From an uncultured Oceanisphaera sp. (lineage in GTDB: Bacteria; Pseudomonadota; Gammaproteobacteria; Enterobacterales; Aeromonadaceae): a stretch of 64,000 bases of DNA. Location: the NCBI RefSeq assembly GCF_947495715.1, contig NZ_CANLZU010000004.1:1-64000 (forward strand), read 5' to 3'. Shown in pieces: positions 51,466 through 61,051 of the stretch (within the stretch, counting starts at the first letter, position 1; each line of letters starts with the position of its first letter). The notes beneath the pieces were generated by a model that saw only the letters and a list, made by a program, of their open reading frames with translations, was not told where the DNA came from and made no database searches. A program made the position numbers and the translations under genes.

Positions 51466-52467
51466 TCAGGCGAGCGCCCGGCTGCTGTCTCTGACGATCA
51501 ACTCGGGCGTCAGGGTCAGTACCCGGCGGGGGCAGTCCGGTGTCTTGATGCGCGCCAGCAGGGTGTCGACCGCCAATGCGCCCATGCCGGCCTTGGGCTG
51601 CTCTACGCTGGTGAGCGCCGGCACCAGATAATGGGTCAGTTCTATGTTGTCGTAGCCCACCAGCGACATCTGCTCCGGCACGGAAACACCGGCATCGGCC
51701 AGGGCCCTGAGTGCCCCCATGGCCATCATGTCGTTGCCGACAAACACCGCCGTGGGCCGTTCGGGCAGGGCGAGCAGGGCGGTCATGGCGCTGTTGCCGC
51801 CGGCCAGCTCGAAGTCGCCCTCGATGACCCACTCCGGTCGTACCGTCAGGCCGGCCCTGGTCATGGCGGCTTCAAAGCCCGCCCGGCGTTCGTCTGCCGC
51901 CCGCTTGCCCCGGGGGCCGGTAATACAGCCGATATGGCGATGACCCAGGCCAAGCAGGTGCTCGGTGGCAAGCATGCCACCCAGACGGCCGCCGTCCTGA
52001 ATCAGATCCGCTTCCATGTCCATCGGGCCCCAGTCGGCCAGTACCAGGGGCACGCTGGGGTAGCGGTCGAACACGCCGGCGCCCAGATCGACCTGGGTGC
52101 ACATCAGAATAATGCCGTCTACCCGCTTTTGCAGCAGCATCTCCATGCTGGCGTTAAGCCGCGCCTTGTCGCCGCGGGTATTGCACAGCGCCAGGCTGTA
52201 ACCCAGCTCGAAACAGCGTTGTTCCACCCCTTGTACCACCTCGGCAAAAAAGGGGTTGGCACTACTGGTCACCAGCATACCCAGGGTCCGGGTTTCATTG
52301 CTCTTGAGGCTGCGCGCCAGCGCCGAAGGTGCGTAGTGAAGCTCGTCGATGGCCTGTTCGACCCGCAAGGTGATCTCGGGGCTGACAAAGCGGGTCTTGT
52401 TCAGTACATGGCTGACGGTAGAGGTCGACACCTGTGCCCGCCGTGCCACGTCCTTGATGGTGGCCAT
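51466..52467 (-). CDS. rbsR: Ribose operon repressor, LacI family
   Basis: A 333-residue repressor: LacI helix-turn-helix (TIKDVARRAQVSTSTVSHVL, residues 3-22) and a periplasmic-binding-protein-like sensor domain. Encoded last in rbsDACBKR, its start overlapping the rbsK stop (TGATG). Expected to bind ribose and to repress rbs; a candidate operator is at 57836-57850. Confidence 0.93.
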   Translation of the reverse strand: MATIKDVARRAQVSTSTVSHVLNKTRFVSPEITLRVEQAIDELHYAPSALARSLKSNETRTLGMLVTSSANPFFAEVVQGVEQRCFELGYSLALCNTRGDKARLNASMEMLLQKRVDGIILMCTQVDLGAGVFDRYPSVPLVLADWGPMDMEADLIQDGGRLGGMLATEHLLGLGHRHIGCITGPRGKRAADERRAGFEAAMTRAGLTVRPEWVIEGDFELAGGNSAMTALLALPERPTAVFVGNDMMAMGALRALADAGVSVPEQMSLVGYDNIELTHYLVPALTSVEQPKAGMGALAVDTLLARIKTPDCPRRVLTLTPELIVRDSSRALA

Positions 52468-53375
52468 CAGCGGGACTCCAGCAGGACGTTGATCTCGGCC
52501 AGGTAAGGAACCGAGGTCTGGGCGCCGGGCCGGGTCACGGACAGGGCCGCCGCCGCCTGGGCGAAACGCACCGCCTGCTCCAGCGGCTGTTGCTGCAATG
52601 CCGCCAGCAGGGCACCGTTGAAGGTATCGCCCGCCGCCGTGGTGTCCACCGTCTCGACCTTGAAGCCCGGTATGACTCGGCCCTGACCCTGCTCGCTCAG
52701 CCAGACGCCGCGGGCACCCAGGGTGATGATGACGGTAGCGATGCCTTTGGCATGCAGTGCCCGGGCCGCCGCCGCCGCGCCGGCATCGTCGTGTACCGCG
52801 ATACCGGTCAGCCGTTCGGCCTCGGTTTCGTTGGGGGTGATCAGATCCACCAAAGACAACAATTCATCGGGTAGCGCCTGAGCCGGGGCCGGGTTGAGCA
52901 CCACACGCGCCCCCTGAGCCTTGGCCTGACTGGCGGCGGCGATGTTGGTGTCGAGCGGAATTTCCAGTTGCAGCAGCAGCTGTTCGCAGCTCAGACCGGC
53001 CGAATGCCGGTTCAGCTGTTCGGGCGTCAGTCGGCCATTGGCACCGGCGGCGAGGGAAATGGTGTTCTCGCCTTCGCCATTCACCTGGATCAAGGCCACC
53101 CCGGTGTTGATGCCGGTCATGCGTTCGATGGCGCTTACATCAATGCCGTCGGCGGCAAAGCCATCGATCAGGCTTCGGGCCAGGGCATCGTCACCCACGC
53201 AGGCGATAAAGCGGGTCGCGGCCCCGGCCCGGGCGGCAGCCACCGCCTGGTTGGCGCCTTTGCCGCCGGGCACGATGCGATAGTCGCTACCGGTCAGGGT
53301 TTCACCGGGGCGGGGAAACTGCGGCAACCGGATCACATGATCGATGTTGATGCTGCCTACTACGGTTAATGTCAT
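52467..53375 (-). CDS. rbsK: Ribokinase
   Basis: Phosphorylates ribose to ribose-5-phosphate, which RpiA (27519) can interconvert. A PfkB-family kinase of 302 residues with IVPGGKGANQAVAAAR and the C-terminal anion-hole motif DTTAAGDTFNG. The ATG at 53375 has AAGG upstream; another in-frame ATG is at 53393. Coupled to rbsR. Confidence 0.95.
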   Translation of the reverse strand: MTLTVVGSINIDHVIRLPQFPRPGETLTGSDYRIVPGGKGANQAVAAARAGAATRFIACVGDDALARSLIDGFAADGIDVSAIERMTGINTGVALIQVNGEGENTISLAAGANGRLTPEQLNRHSAGLSCEQLLLQLEIPLDTNIAAASQAKAQGARVVLNPAPAQALPDELLSLVDLITPNETEAERLTGIAVHDDAGAAAAARALHAKGIATVIITLGARGVWLSEQGQGRVIPGFKVETVDTTAAGDTFNGALLAALQQQPLEQAVRFAQAAAALSVTRPGAQTSVPYLAEINVLLESR

Positions 53376-53456
53376 GGTGTTTGCCTTATTCATTAAATCG
53401 GGGACCGACTGCGTTAGCAGTACAGAGCCCCCGCCTGTTATTTTTTACCCTGAGCC

Positions 53457-53795
53457 TTATACCAACCCCAGATGATCTGATCATATTGAGGCCCCGGACC
53501 AGAGGCAACACAGTCGCCTCCCTCGACACGCCATAAACCCATCCTTGGGGGCTCGGAAATGCCGTCCTTGGCATTTCACGGTCGTGGTAGTCGATCTCTG
53601 TTGCCTCTTCTCAAGCACCGAGTTGCCTGTAGACAATGCCAACAGGTAACTCCCTGACATCAGGGAGGATAAAGGGATCTGCTTCGCCGACCCTCCGCGC
53701 CAAGGATGTATTCATGGCGTGTCGGCGGAGCGGGCCCTTTATCCGGCCTTTGCAGAGCAACCAAACAGATCAATTATTTAATCTGTTTGGTATTA
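53457..53795. mobile_element. MITE-like dispersed repeat, copy 2 (between rbsK and rbsB)
   Basis: About 339 bp with imperfect terminal inverted repeats: TTATACCAACCCC at the left and GTTTGGTATTA at the right. Inside, in order: GAGGC...GCCTC hairpin (from 53502), block B (53524-53584, with AAATGCC/GGCATTT), GTTGCCTGT/ACAGGTAAC, CTCCCTG/CAGGGAG, core (53671-53740, AAAGGG...CCCTTT), and the rbsB-proximal stem. No ORF worth naming, no transposase. The right end includes the rbsB stop codon. Calling it mobile is inference from its ends and dispersion. Confidence 0.65.
53761..53790 (-). terminator. Perfect 10-bp stem-loop just after rbsB
   Basis: CCAAACAGAT and ATCTGTTTGG are exact inverted copies with a 10-nt loop, 2 bp beyond the rbsB stop. 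No T-run, so it may protect the rbsB mRNA end rather than stop transcription into rbsK. Confidence 0.55.
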
Positions 53796-54674
53796 CTCGC
53801 TGATCACCTGCAGCGGAACCGGAATATGGTTGGCCACGGTTTCACCCTTCAGGATTCTGTCGGCAGTTTCTACCGCGATGGCACCGATGGCATCCGGCTG
53901 CTGGGCGATGGTAGCCGCCAGACGACCGCCTTGCACCGCCTTGATGCCATCCCGCGTGCCATCAAAGCCGACGATCATTACGTCTTTCTTGTTGGCCGCC
54001 TGCAGCGCGCGCATGGCACCCAGCGCCATTTCGTCATTCTGGGCAAACACCGCCTGTACTTCCGGGTTGCCGGTCAGCAGGTTTTCCATCACGTTCAGGC
54101 CCTTGGTGCGGTCAAAGTCCGCCGGTTGGCTGGCCATCAGCTCGAAGCCGTGTTTGGTGACCGCCTGGGCAAAACCGTTGCCACGCTCGCGGGCGGCGCT
54201 GGTGCCGGCAATGCCTTCCAGCTGAATCACTTTGGCGTCGGCGCCAATCTGCTCGGCAATATAGTCACCGGCCATCAGGCCACCGGCCACGTTGTCGGAG
54301 GCGATATGCGACACCACTTCACCACGGTTGGCGGCCCGGTCCAGGGTCAGTACCGGCAAGTCGGCCCGGTTGGCCAGACGAATGGCGTTGGTGACCGCAT
54401 CGGAGTCGGTGGGGTTGATCAACAGCACCTTGGTGCCGCGCACGCTCAAGTCTTCCACGTTGGCCAGCTCTTTGGCCGGATCGTTCTGGGAGTCCAGCAC
54501 GATCAGCTCATAGCCAAGCTCTTCTGCCTTTTGCTCGGCACCTTCTTTCATGGTCACGAAAAAGGGGTTGTTGAGGGTCGAGATCACCAGGGCCAGGGTA
54601 TCTTTGGCGTAGGCACCCGAGGTCATGGTGGCGCTGATCAGGGCAGCGGAGAGCAGGGTCGTCAGTTTTTTCAT
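53793..54674 (-). CDS. rbsB: Ribose ABC transporter, periplasmic binding protein
   Basis: A 293-residue periplasmic ribose-binding protein with a signal peptide (cleavage near AYA-KDTLA, residue ~23) and type I fold ([19 protein letters not shown] shortened: [14 protein letters not shown]; later DRAANRGEV). Flanked on both sides by hairpin repeats, unlike the other rbs genes. Confidence 0.96.
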   Translation of the reverse strand: MKKLTTLLSAALISATMTSGAYAKDTLALVISTLNNPFFVTMKEGAEQKAEELGYELIVLDSQNDPAKELANVEDLSVRGTKVLLINPTDSDAVTNAIRLANRADLPVLTLDRAANRGEVVSHIASDNVAGGLMAGDYIAEQIGADAKVIQLEGIAGTSAARERGNGFAQAVTKHGFELMASQPADFDRTKGLNVMENLLTGNPEVQAVFAQNDEMALGAMRALQAANKKDVMIVGFDGTRDGIKAVQGGRLAATIAQQPDAIGAIAVETADRILKGETVANHIPVPLQVISE

Positions 54675-54732
54675 GATTCAGCTTCCTTTCGGGTTAAAGA
54701 CAGCGTTAGTTTGTATATTAACAAGGTCGAAC

Positions 54733-54826
54733 AAAGGGGCCACTACACCGACACGCCGTAAACCCCTCCCTGGGGGCTCGGACATGCCATCCATGGCATG
54801 TCACGGTCGGTTTAGTGCTCCCCTTT
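54733..54826. repeat. Dispersed hairpin repeat, copy 3 (between rbsB and rbsC)
   Basis: 94 bp whose ends pair: AAAGGGG with CCCCTTT, then CACTA with TAGTG and ACCGAC with GTCGGT. The interior holds CCCC/GGGG and the perfect ACATGCCAT/ATGGCATGT stem, so RNA could fold into a cross. The interior (54749-54809) matches block B at 53524 and 58861. Confidence 0.8.
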
Positions 54827-54889
54827 ATTCGCCCCCATGCGTAGAGGTCGTTAGCCTCTTATTGCCAAATTTTGTGTCGTTACCAATAG

Positions 54890-55855
54890 TTACTTGTGTT
54901 TGTTGTCGACCAGCACTGCCAGCAGGATCACCGAGGCCTTGGCGATCATCTGATAGTAGGAAGACACATCCAGCAGGTTGAGCGCGTTGTTCAGAAAACC
55001 GATGATCAGCGCCCCGATCAGGGTGCCCATAATGGCGCCCTTGCCGCCGGCCAGGCTGGTGCCACCCAGTACCACGGCGGCGATGGCGTCCAGCTCGTAG
55101 GTGGTGCCGGCGGTTGGCTGGGCCGATGACAGGCGGCTGGTGACGATAATGGCGGCCAGGGCCGACAGCATGCCGCAGATGGCATACACGCCCATCTTGA
55201 CCCGGGCGACATTGATGCCCGACAGCCTTGCCGCCGCTTCGTTACCGCCCACCGCATAGATATAGCGGCCAAAGCGGGTGTGGTTGAGCAGATACCAGGC
55301 GCCGAGGAAGGTCATGGCCATCAGCCATACCGGTACCGGAATGCCGAACACATAGCCGGTGCCGAACCAGGAGAAGATGTCGCCCGCATCGGTAAAACCG
55401 GTGGAGATGGGGCGACCATCGGTATAGACCATGGTCACGCCGCGCAGCAGGGTCATGGTGACCAGGGTGGCAATAAAGGCCTGTACCCGGCCCTTGGCGA
55501 CGATGAGGCCGCTGACGCCACCGAGGGCAAAGCCGGCCAGCAACACCGCCGGCAGGGTGATGAAAATGGACAGCTCCATCGACACCATGCTGGCGGCAAA
55601 GGCGCCGCACAGCGCCAGTACCGAGCCCACGCTGAGATCGATGCCGGCGGTGAGGATCACCAGGGTCATGCCCACGGCAATAATGGCGTTGACCGAGGTC
55701 TGACGCAGTATGTTGAGCAGGTTGTCAACGGTGAAAAAGTTGGGGCTCAGTGCAGAAACCACCGCGATCAGCACCAGCAGGGCAATCAGCGATTTCTGGG
55801 CAATCAACCATTCCTTGCTGAACCAGCGGCGGCTATTAATGGCGGGGGAGTTCAT
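54890..55855 (-). CDS. rbsC: Ribose ABC transporter, permease
   Basis: A 321-residue inner membrane protein with eight to ten transmembrane helices; typical BPD_transp_2 segments [15 protein letters not shown] and [18 protein letters not shown]. Its start overlaps the rbsA stop by 4 nt. Confidence 0.95.
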   Translation of the reverse strand: MNSPAINSRRWFSKEWLIAQKSLIALLVLIAVVSALSPNFFTVDNLLNILRQTSVNAIIAVGMTLVILTAGIDLSVGSVLALCGAFAASMVSMELSIFITLPAVLLAGFALGGVSGLIVAKGRVQAFIATLVTMTLLRGVTMVYTDGRPISTGFTDAGDIFSWFGTGYVFGIPVPVWLMAMTFLGAWYLLNHTRFGRYIYAVGGNEAAARLSGINVARVKMGVYAICGMLSALAAIIVTSRLSSAQPTAGTTYELDAIAAVVLGGTSLAGGKGAIMGTLIGALIIGFLNNALNLLDVSSYYQMIAKASVILLAVLVDNKHK

Positions 55856-57354
55856 GCATCTTCCTCTTGTTGAGTCTGACCTACGGCGGCGGCCAGCAGT
55901 TGTTCCTGGGTCGCGGCGGTGGCGTTGAATTCACCGGCAATACACCCTTCGTGCATCACCATGATACGGTCACTGATCCCCAGCACTTCCGGCATATCGG
56001 ACGACACCAGAATAATGGCCATGCCTTCCTGCTTGAAACGGTTGATCAGCTGATAGATTTCTTTTTTTGCACCCACATCGACGCCGCGGGTCGGCTCGTC
56101 GAGGATCAATACTCTGGGGCGCGTCATCAGTCCCTTGGCGATGGCCACTTTCTGCTGGTTGCCTCCCGACAGGTTTCCAATCAGCTGCTCGCGACCCGGG
56201 GTACGGATCTTGAACAGCGAAATAAACTCGTCCACGGCACCACGTTCGGCCTGGTGATCGAGCTGGGGGCCCCGGCTCAGCTGGGCCAGCGCCGACAGGC
56301 TCATGTTGATTTTGACCGACAAATCCAGCACCAGACCATCGCCCTTGCGGTCTTCTGAAATATAGGCGATACCGGCGGACAATCCCTGTTGCGGGCTGTT
56401 GGCGACATAGGGTTTTCCTGCCAGCCAGACCTGGCCTTTGGTGCGGGGCAGGGCACCGTACAGGGTCTTGACCAGTTCGGTACGACCGGCGCCCATCAAG
56501 CCGGAAAAGCCCAGGATTTCGCCCTCATGCAGGCTGAAGCTGACCCCGTTTACTCCTGTGCCGCTCAGATCTTTTACCTTCAACACTTCCGGCCCCTGAG
56601 GAACACTGATGCGCGGGTATTGCTCGTCCAGCTTGCGGCCAACCATCATTTCGATCAGGCGGTCTTCGTCGATATCGCTTACCGCATCTTCGCCGATCCA
56701 TTTGCCATCGCGGAGTATGGTGACCCGGTCGCAGATCTCGAAGATTTCCTTCAGGCGATGAGATATGTAGACGATGCCGCAACCATCGGCTCGCAGTTCT
56801 TCAATCACCCGGAACAGGGCGCGGGTTTCGGTATCGGTCAGGGCATCGGTAGGCTCGTCCATGATGATGACGTCGGCCTTGAACGACAGCGCCTTGGCGA
56901 TTTCCACCATCTGCTGGGCGCCGATGCTGAGATCACCGACGCGGGTCTTGGGAGACTGGCGGATCTGCAATCGATCCAGCAATACCTGGGCGTCGGCGTA
57001 GAGCCGGGTCCAGTCGATTTTGCCGAAGGCATTGACCGGCTCGCGCCCGAGAAAAATGTTCTCGGCAATGGTCAGCTCGTTCAGCAGGTTCAACTCCTGA
57101 TGAATGATGCCTATACCCGCCTGTTGCGAGTCGCGCGGACCCTTGAAGTGACAGGGCCGGCCACGATAACGGATCTCGCCGGCATCCGCCTGATAGATAC
57201 CGGTCAGCACCTTCATCATGGTGGATTTTCCGGCGCCATTCTCGCCCATCAGCGCCATTACCTGGCCCGGATACACGTTGAGTCCGGCCTGATCCAGCGC
57301 CTTGACGCCGGGAAAGGCCTTGTCGATGCCGGATAGAGACAATATGGGTTCCAT
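55852..57354 (-). CDS. rbsA: Ribose ABC transporter, ATPase
   Basis: A 500-residue double ATPase (E. coli 501). The first Walker A is canonical (GENGAGKST); the second half has the degenerate GLMGAGRTE typical of RbsA. The signature [15 protein letters not shown] lies in the second half. Start at 57354 with GAGGTGAG upstream; 7 bp after rbsD. Confidence 0.96.
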   Translation of the reverse strand: MEPILSLSGIDKAFPGVKALDQAGLNVYPGQVMALMGENGAGKSTMMKVLTGIYQADAGEIRYRGRPCHFKGPRDSQQAGIGIIHQELNLLNELTIAENIFLGREPVNAFGKIDWTRLYADAQVLLDRLQIRQSPKTRVGDLSIGAQQMVEIAKALSFKADVIIMDEPTDALTDTETRALFRVIEELRADGCGIVYISHRLKEIFEICDRVTILRDGKWIGEDAVSDIDEDRLIEMMVGRKLDEQYPRISVPQGPEVLKVKDLSGTGVNGVSFSLHEGEILGFSGLMGAGRTELVKTLYGALPRTKGQVWLAGKPYVANSPQQGLSAGIAYISEDRKGDGLVLDLSVKINMSLSALAQLSRGPQLDHQAERGAVDEFISLFKIRTPGREQLIGNLSGGNQQKVAIAKGLMTRPRVLILDEPTRGVDVGAKKEIYQLINRFKQEGMAIILVSSDMPEVLGISDRIMVMHEGCIAGEFNATAATQEQLLAAAVGQTQQEEDA

Positions 57355-57361
57355 GCTCACC

Positions 57362-57781
57362 TCAGAAAGGAACGCCGCAGCGCAGTATGATGTTGGCGTA
57401 AGGGGTGCATTCGCCGGTGCGCACCACGGCGCGAGCGCAGGCATTTTGCCGCTTGAACGCCACGTGGCTGATGTAGCTTACCGCTATGTCCCGGCCCTGA
57501 GTCTGGCCGGCCTCGGCCAGCTGGCTCAGCAATTGTTGGTGAAGTTCGGGACTGACGGTTTTAATTTCTTCCGCCAGCACCACCGACTCCAGCTGCAATT
57601 CACTCAGCAGCGCCGCCAGTACCGGCTGCAGGCCGGGTAACCCCGGGCTGACCGCCAGATCGATACGCTCGGGACCGGCGGGAATGGGCAGGCCCGCATC
57701 GGCCAGCACTATTTCGTCAGTATGGCCGACGCCGGCGACCAGCGCGGATAAATGACTGTTAAGCAAGGTGGTTTTCTTCAC
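57362..57781 (-). CDS. rbsD: D-ribose pyranase
   Basis: 139 residues, as in E. coli RbsD. Catalytic His20 in AGVGHTDEI and the C-terminal [10 protein letters not shown]. Converts beta-pyranose to beta-furanose ribose for RbsK. First gene of the operon. Confidence 0.96.
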   Translation of the reverse strand: MKKTTLLNSHLSALVAGVGHTDEIVLADAGLPIPAGPERIDLAVSPGLPGLQPVLAALLSELQLESVVLAEEIKTVSPELHQQLLSQLAEAGQTQGRDIAVSYISHVAFKRQNACARAVVRTGECTPYANIILRCGVPF

Positions 57782-57835
57782 GGTATCGCCTTGTTCTGGA
57801 GCTGAAACGCTCCGAAAATTAACCAGAAATGGTGA

Positions 57836-57850
57836 GCGAAACGGTTACGC
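57836..57850. promoter_or_regulatory. Candidate RbsR operator
   Basis: GCGAAACGGTTACGC is a near-perfect palindrome of LacI type (one mismatched pair), close to the E. coli RbsR site core GCGAAACGTTTCGC. It sits just downstream of the predicted transcript start of rbsD. Confidence 0.6.
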
Positions 57851-57867
57851 AATCGATTCGATGGTCA

Positions 57868-57873
57868 ATTGTA
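57868..57873 (-). promoter_or_regulatory. Predicted -10 of the rbs promoter
   Basis: Minus-strand TACAAT, with transcription expected to start near 57860. No clear -35, as expected for a CRP-dependent promoter; the CRP site is about 61 bp upstream. Confidence 0.45.
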
Positions 57874-57913
57874 GACAATAAATCCGTATTTTGTGTAAGT
57901 GTAGTAAGGGAAA

Positions 57914-57929
57914 CGTGAGACAGATCACA
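57914..57929. promoter_or_regulatory. CRP (cAMP receptor protein) site
   Basis: CGTGA-N6-TCACA matches the TGTGA-N6-TCACA consensus at nine of ten positions. Its centre is about 61 bp from the predicted rbs start, the class I position. It could also affect miaE on the other strand. Confidence 0.65.
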
Positions 57930-58057
57930 GAAGCCGATTCGCCAGACCGCCCCACCGTCGGCGCCATTATTCGGACTGTTGTTGGCCGTACGAATTGATA
58001 AAATAGCGGCATCAACCCCATTGAACCTCGCCGTCAGGCCGGGGACAGGTACTTATT

Positions 58058-58879
58058 TTGCACCCACATTCACTGAATTCAGAGCTTGGCCAGTTGCTGG
58101 CGCCCATTCATGCCTTTCTGCAGTGTGACACTCCCGATGAATGGATAGCCGAGGCACGAAAGCCGGAACAGCTGGCCGCGCTGCTGGTGGATCATGCCAA
58201 CTGCGAAATGAAGGCGGCGATGAGTGCCCACAGCCTGGTACGCCGTTATTGTCTGCCGAAAGAAAAACGCAAATTGTTGCCCAATCTGGACTTTTACAAG
58301 ACGCTCGACGCCCTGCCGGAAAAAGGCGAGGTGCTGGGCAAGCAGACCCTGCTGGATGAAAACCGGCGGGTGTTCGACGAGCTGGCCAAGAACGATCTGC
58401 TGGTGAAAATGGTGCGCCTGATCCAGGAAGAACTGCATCATTTCGAGCAGGTGCTGGAGATCATGGCGGCCAGAAACATCGAATACAGCAGCCTGTCGGC
58501 GTCCGGCTATGCCCGTGGTCTGCTACAGCATGTACGGACCCACGAGCCGGCGGCCATCGTCGATCGGCTGATCATCGGTGCCTATATCGAGGCGCGTTCC
58601 TGTGAACGCTTTGCCCGGCTGGCGCCGTATCTGGACGAGGAACTGAACCGGTTTTATATCTCACTGTTACGCTCGGAGGCGCGCCATTATCAGGACTATC
58701 TGACCCTGGCCGCCGATTACAGCGGCCGGAATATCGATGAACGGGTGGCATTTTTCGGCGCCCGGGAAGCGGAGCTGATACAGGCGCCCGACGCGACACT
58801 GCGTTTTCACAGCGGCGTACCTGCAGGCCATGGTTTCAGAGGCAACAAAGCTGCCTCCCACGACACGCCACTGGGCTAG
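58058..58879 (+). CDS. miaE: tRNA-(ms2io6A)-hydroxylase MiaE
   Basis: A di-iron enzyme that hydroxylates the ms2i6A37 base of tRNA. 273 residues if translated from TTG at 58058 (no in-frame ATG nearby; AGG upstream). Iron ligands are likely in DHANCEMKAA, EELHHFEQV, EARSCERF and SEARHYQDYL. The last ~14 residues (after HSGVPAGHGF) are encoded by the start of dispersed repeat copy 4, so the C-terminus is probably extended compared with relatives. Confidence 0.92.
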   Translation: MHPHSLNSELGQLLAPIHAFLQCDTPDEWIAEARKPEQLAALLVDHANCEMKAAMSAHSLVRRYCLPKEKRKLLPNLDFYKTLDALPEKGEVLGKQTLLDENRRVFDELAKNDLLVKMVRLIQEELHHFEQVLEIMAARNIEYSSLSASGYARGLLQHVRTHEPAAIVDRLIIGAYIEARSCERFARLAPYLDEELNRFYISLLRSEARHYQDYLTLAADYSGRNIDERVAFFGAREAELIQAPDATLRFHSGVPAGHGFRGNKAASHDTPLG

Positions 58880-59237
58880 CCATCTTTGCTGGGTAACGCT
58901 GCGAATATTCACTGGATATTCGGTCCATTACCCAACAAAGATACACGGCAGCAAGCTGCCCCATGAGGGCTCGGGAAATGCCGTTCATGGCATTTCACGG
59001 TCGTGGGCGTCTATCTCTGTTGCTTCTTCTCGAGCATCGAGTTGTCTGTAGACGGCGCTAACAGGCAACGCCGGTGCATCAAGGAGGACAAAGGGATCTG
59101 CTCAGCCGACCATCCGCGCCACGGATGGCGCGGCTGAGCCTCCAGGGAGGGATTCACGGCGAGTCGGGGGAGCGGGCCCTTTGTTCGACGTTTATACAAA
59201 AATGCAATAGATCATTTGTTTAGTGGGATTGGTATAA
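58839..59237. repeat. Dispersed hairpin repeat, copy 4 (between miaE and sapF)
   Basis: Starts within the 3' end of miaE. Contains the GAGGCA/TGCCTC hairpin, block B (58861-59003, interrupted by a separate palindrome at 58882-58942), the GTTGTCTGT/ACAGGCAAC segment and the core (59090-59182, AAAGGG...CCCTTT), which also holds CTCAGCC/GGCTGAG and CATCCG/CGGATG stems. It ends GGGATTGGTATAAG (59225-59238), matching the right end of copy 2. The left end appears lost. Confidence 0.75.
58882..58942. repeat. Nested 61-bp palindrome inside repeat copy 4
   Basis: ATCTTTGCTGGGTAA (58882-58896) and TTACCCAACAAAGAT (58928-58942) pair with one mismatch. The interior has CGAATAT/ATATTCG. This segment is absent from block B of copies 2 and 3, so it looks like an insertion. 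Confidence 0.75.
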
Positions 59238-59246
59238 GTAGCTGAA

Positions 59247-60053
59247 TCAGCGCTTTATATCCCGGTGGTGCCAGCGGTATTCGTTGTTGTAATTCTGCAG
59301 CAGGCGCAAGCCCTGCTCGCTCTGGGGGTTGGTCAGCACCTTGTGGGTGGGGCCGGCTTCCACCACATGGCCCTCGTGCATCAGTATCACCTGATCGCTG
59401 ATATGGCGTACCACCCCCAGATCGTTGGCTACCAGCACGTAGGATAATCCCAGCCGGCTTTGCAGGCTGAGCAGCAGGTTGATGATCTGCGAGCGCACCG
59501 AAATATCCAGGTTGGAGATGGCTTCGTCGGCCACGATGATCTTGGGGGAGAGGATCAAGGCCCGGGCCAGCGCGATACGTTGTTTCTGGCCGGTGGAAAT
59601 CATCTGCGGATAAAAGTGGTAGTGATCCGGTAGCAATCCCACCATGCGCAGGGTATCCAGCACCAGGGTTTCGCGTTGTTCGGCATCCAGGTCCGTATTC
59701 AGGATGAGCGGGGTTTCCAGGATCTGGCCGATGCGGCTGCGGGGATTGAGCGAGGTATTGGGATCCTGAAAAATCATCCGCAGCAGCTGGCAGCGTTTCT
59801 TGTCGTCGCCCGGCTCTATCTTGTCCCCGTCGATGTAAATACTGCCCTTGGTCGGGGGCATTACCCCGGCCAGTACCTTGGCCAGCGAGCTTTTGCCGGA
59901 GCCGGCATCGCCCATCACCGCCAGGGTCTGGCCGCGCTCAAGGGTGAATGACAGCGGATTAAAGGCGGTTTTGGTGACCTTGCGAAACAGGCCGCTGTGG
60001 TTCACGAACACCTTGCTGAGATTGTCGACCTTGAGCAGTGGTACCTGGCTCAT
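59247..60053 (-). CDS. sapF: SapF: peptide ABC transporter ATPase
   Basis: A 268-residue ATPase of the oligopeptide class: Walker [10 protein letters not shown] (GDAGSGKS at about 48-55), Walker [10 protein letters not shown], where the usual LLLDEP is modified as in SapF. Last gene of sapABCDF; its start overlaps sapD by 4 nt. The Sap system imports antimicrobial peptides/peptides and has been tied to potassium uptake and putrescine export in E. coli. Confidence 0.92.
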   Translation of the reverse strand: MSQVPLLKVDNLSKVFVNHSGLFRKVTKTAFNPLSFTLERGQTLAVMGDAGSGKSSLAKVLAGVMPPTKGSIYIDGDKIEPGDDKKRCQLLRMIFQDPNTSLNPRSRIGQILETPLILNTDLDAEQRETLVLDTLRMVGLLPDHYHFYPQMISTGQKQRIALARALILSPKIIVADEAISNLDISVRSQIINLLLSLQSRLGLSYVLVANDLGVVRHISDQVILMHEGHVVEAGPTHKVLTNPQSEQGLRLLQNYNNEYRWHHRDIKR

Positions 60054-61051
60054 TTGGACTTACCTTCTGGCATGTTGAGCGGAAAATGGCAGTAATAGGC
60101 ATGGCCCTTGTACTTGGCCAGCGGCGGGGTCACGACGCACTGCTTCTGCGCCTTGGGGCAGCGCGGGCCGAGCCGGCAGCCGATGGGCAGGCTTTGCAGC
60201 GGGGGAATGGCTCCCGGCAGTATGTTCAGCCGGGACTTGTGCGGCAGGCTGCCATCCAGATCCGGCATCATCTGCAGCAGGGCGGCGGTATAGGGGTGAC
60301 GCGGCCGGGTCAGGATTTTATCCCGGGTGCCGGACTCCACCGCCTGGCCACAATACATCACGGTCAGGTTGTCGGTCAGCTGGGCAAAGGTGGTCAGGTC
60401 GTTGCTGATCAGCAGTATGGTGGTACCCGACAGTTTGTTGACCCGTTCCAGCAGCCGCAGTATCTGGGCCTGATTGGAGGCTTCCATGGCGTTGGTCGGC
60501 TCGTCCGCCACCAGCAGCTTGGGCTGATTGGCAATGGCCATGGCGATCATCACCTTCTGGCAGAGCCCTTCCGACAGCTCGAAGGGGTAGGCATTCATCA
60601 CCACTTTTGGCTCGCGAATGCCCACCCGGTGCAGCAGTGCGGTCGCCTGCTTGCGGCGCCAGTACCAGCGTTGCCACCATTTACCCTGAAAACTGCGTGC
60701 AGGAATGGCCTCGACCAGCTGGGCGCCGATTTTCTCGGACGGATCCAGACAGCTGGACGGCTCCTGAAATACCATGGCGATATCCCGCCCCATGATCCGT
60801 CGTCGCTCCTTGTGGGACAGGCTGAGCAGGTCGATATTGTCGAGATACATGCGGTCGGCGGTCACCCGCCAGGTGTCTTTGGCGATGCCGACGATGGTCT
60901 CGGCCACCAGGCTCTTGCCCGAGCCGGACTCGCCGACCAGGCCGCGGATTTCGCCATCGGCCAGGGTCAGGCTGAATTTATCCACCGCCTTGACCAGTCC
61001 CTGGGGCGTTTCAATTTCGATGGTGAGATTGCGAATATCGAGCAGCGGCAT
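60050..61051 (-). CDS. sapD: SapD: peptide ABC transporter ATPase
   Basis: A 333-residue ATPase: Walker [10 protein letters not shown] (about 40-48), signature region [15 protein letters not shown], Walker [12 protein letters not shown], and a C-terminal oligopeptide-transporter Cys motif ([15 protein letters not shown]). In E. coli SapD also supports Trk potassium uptake. Overlaps sapC by one base (TGATG). Confidence 0.94.
   Translation of the reverse strand: MPLLDIRNLTIEIETPQGLVKAVDKFSLTLADGEIRGLVGESGSGKSLVAETIVGIAKDTWRVTADRMYLDNIDLLSLSHKERRRIMGRDIAMVFQEPSSCLDPSEKIGAQLVEAIPARSFQGKWWQRWYWRRKQATALLHRVGIREPKVVMNAYPFELSEGLCQKVMIAMAIANQPKLLVADEPTNAMEASNQAQILRLLERVNKLSGTTILLISNDLTTFAQLTDNLTVMYCGQAVESGTRDKILTRPRHPYTAALLQMMPDLDGSLPHKSRLNILPGAIPPLQSLPIGCRLGPRCPKAQKQCVVTPPLAKYKGHAYYCHFPLNMPEGKSK

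Noticed and set aside
53457-53795. Insertion sequence with a broken transposase
   Set aside because: No frame of transposase type in either strand of the element; only palindromic, non-coding blocks.
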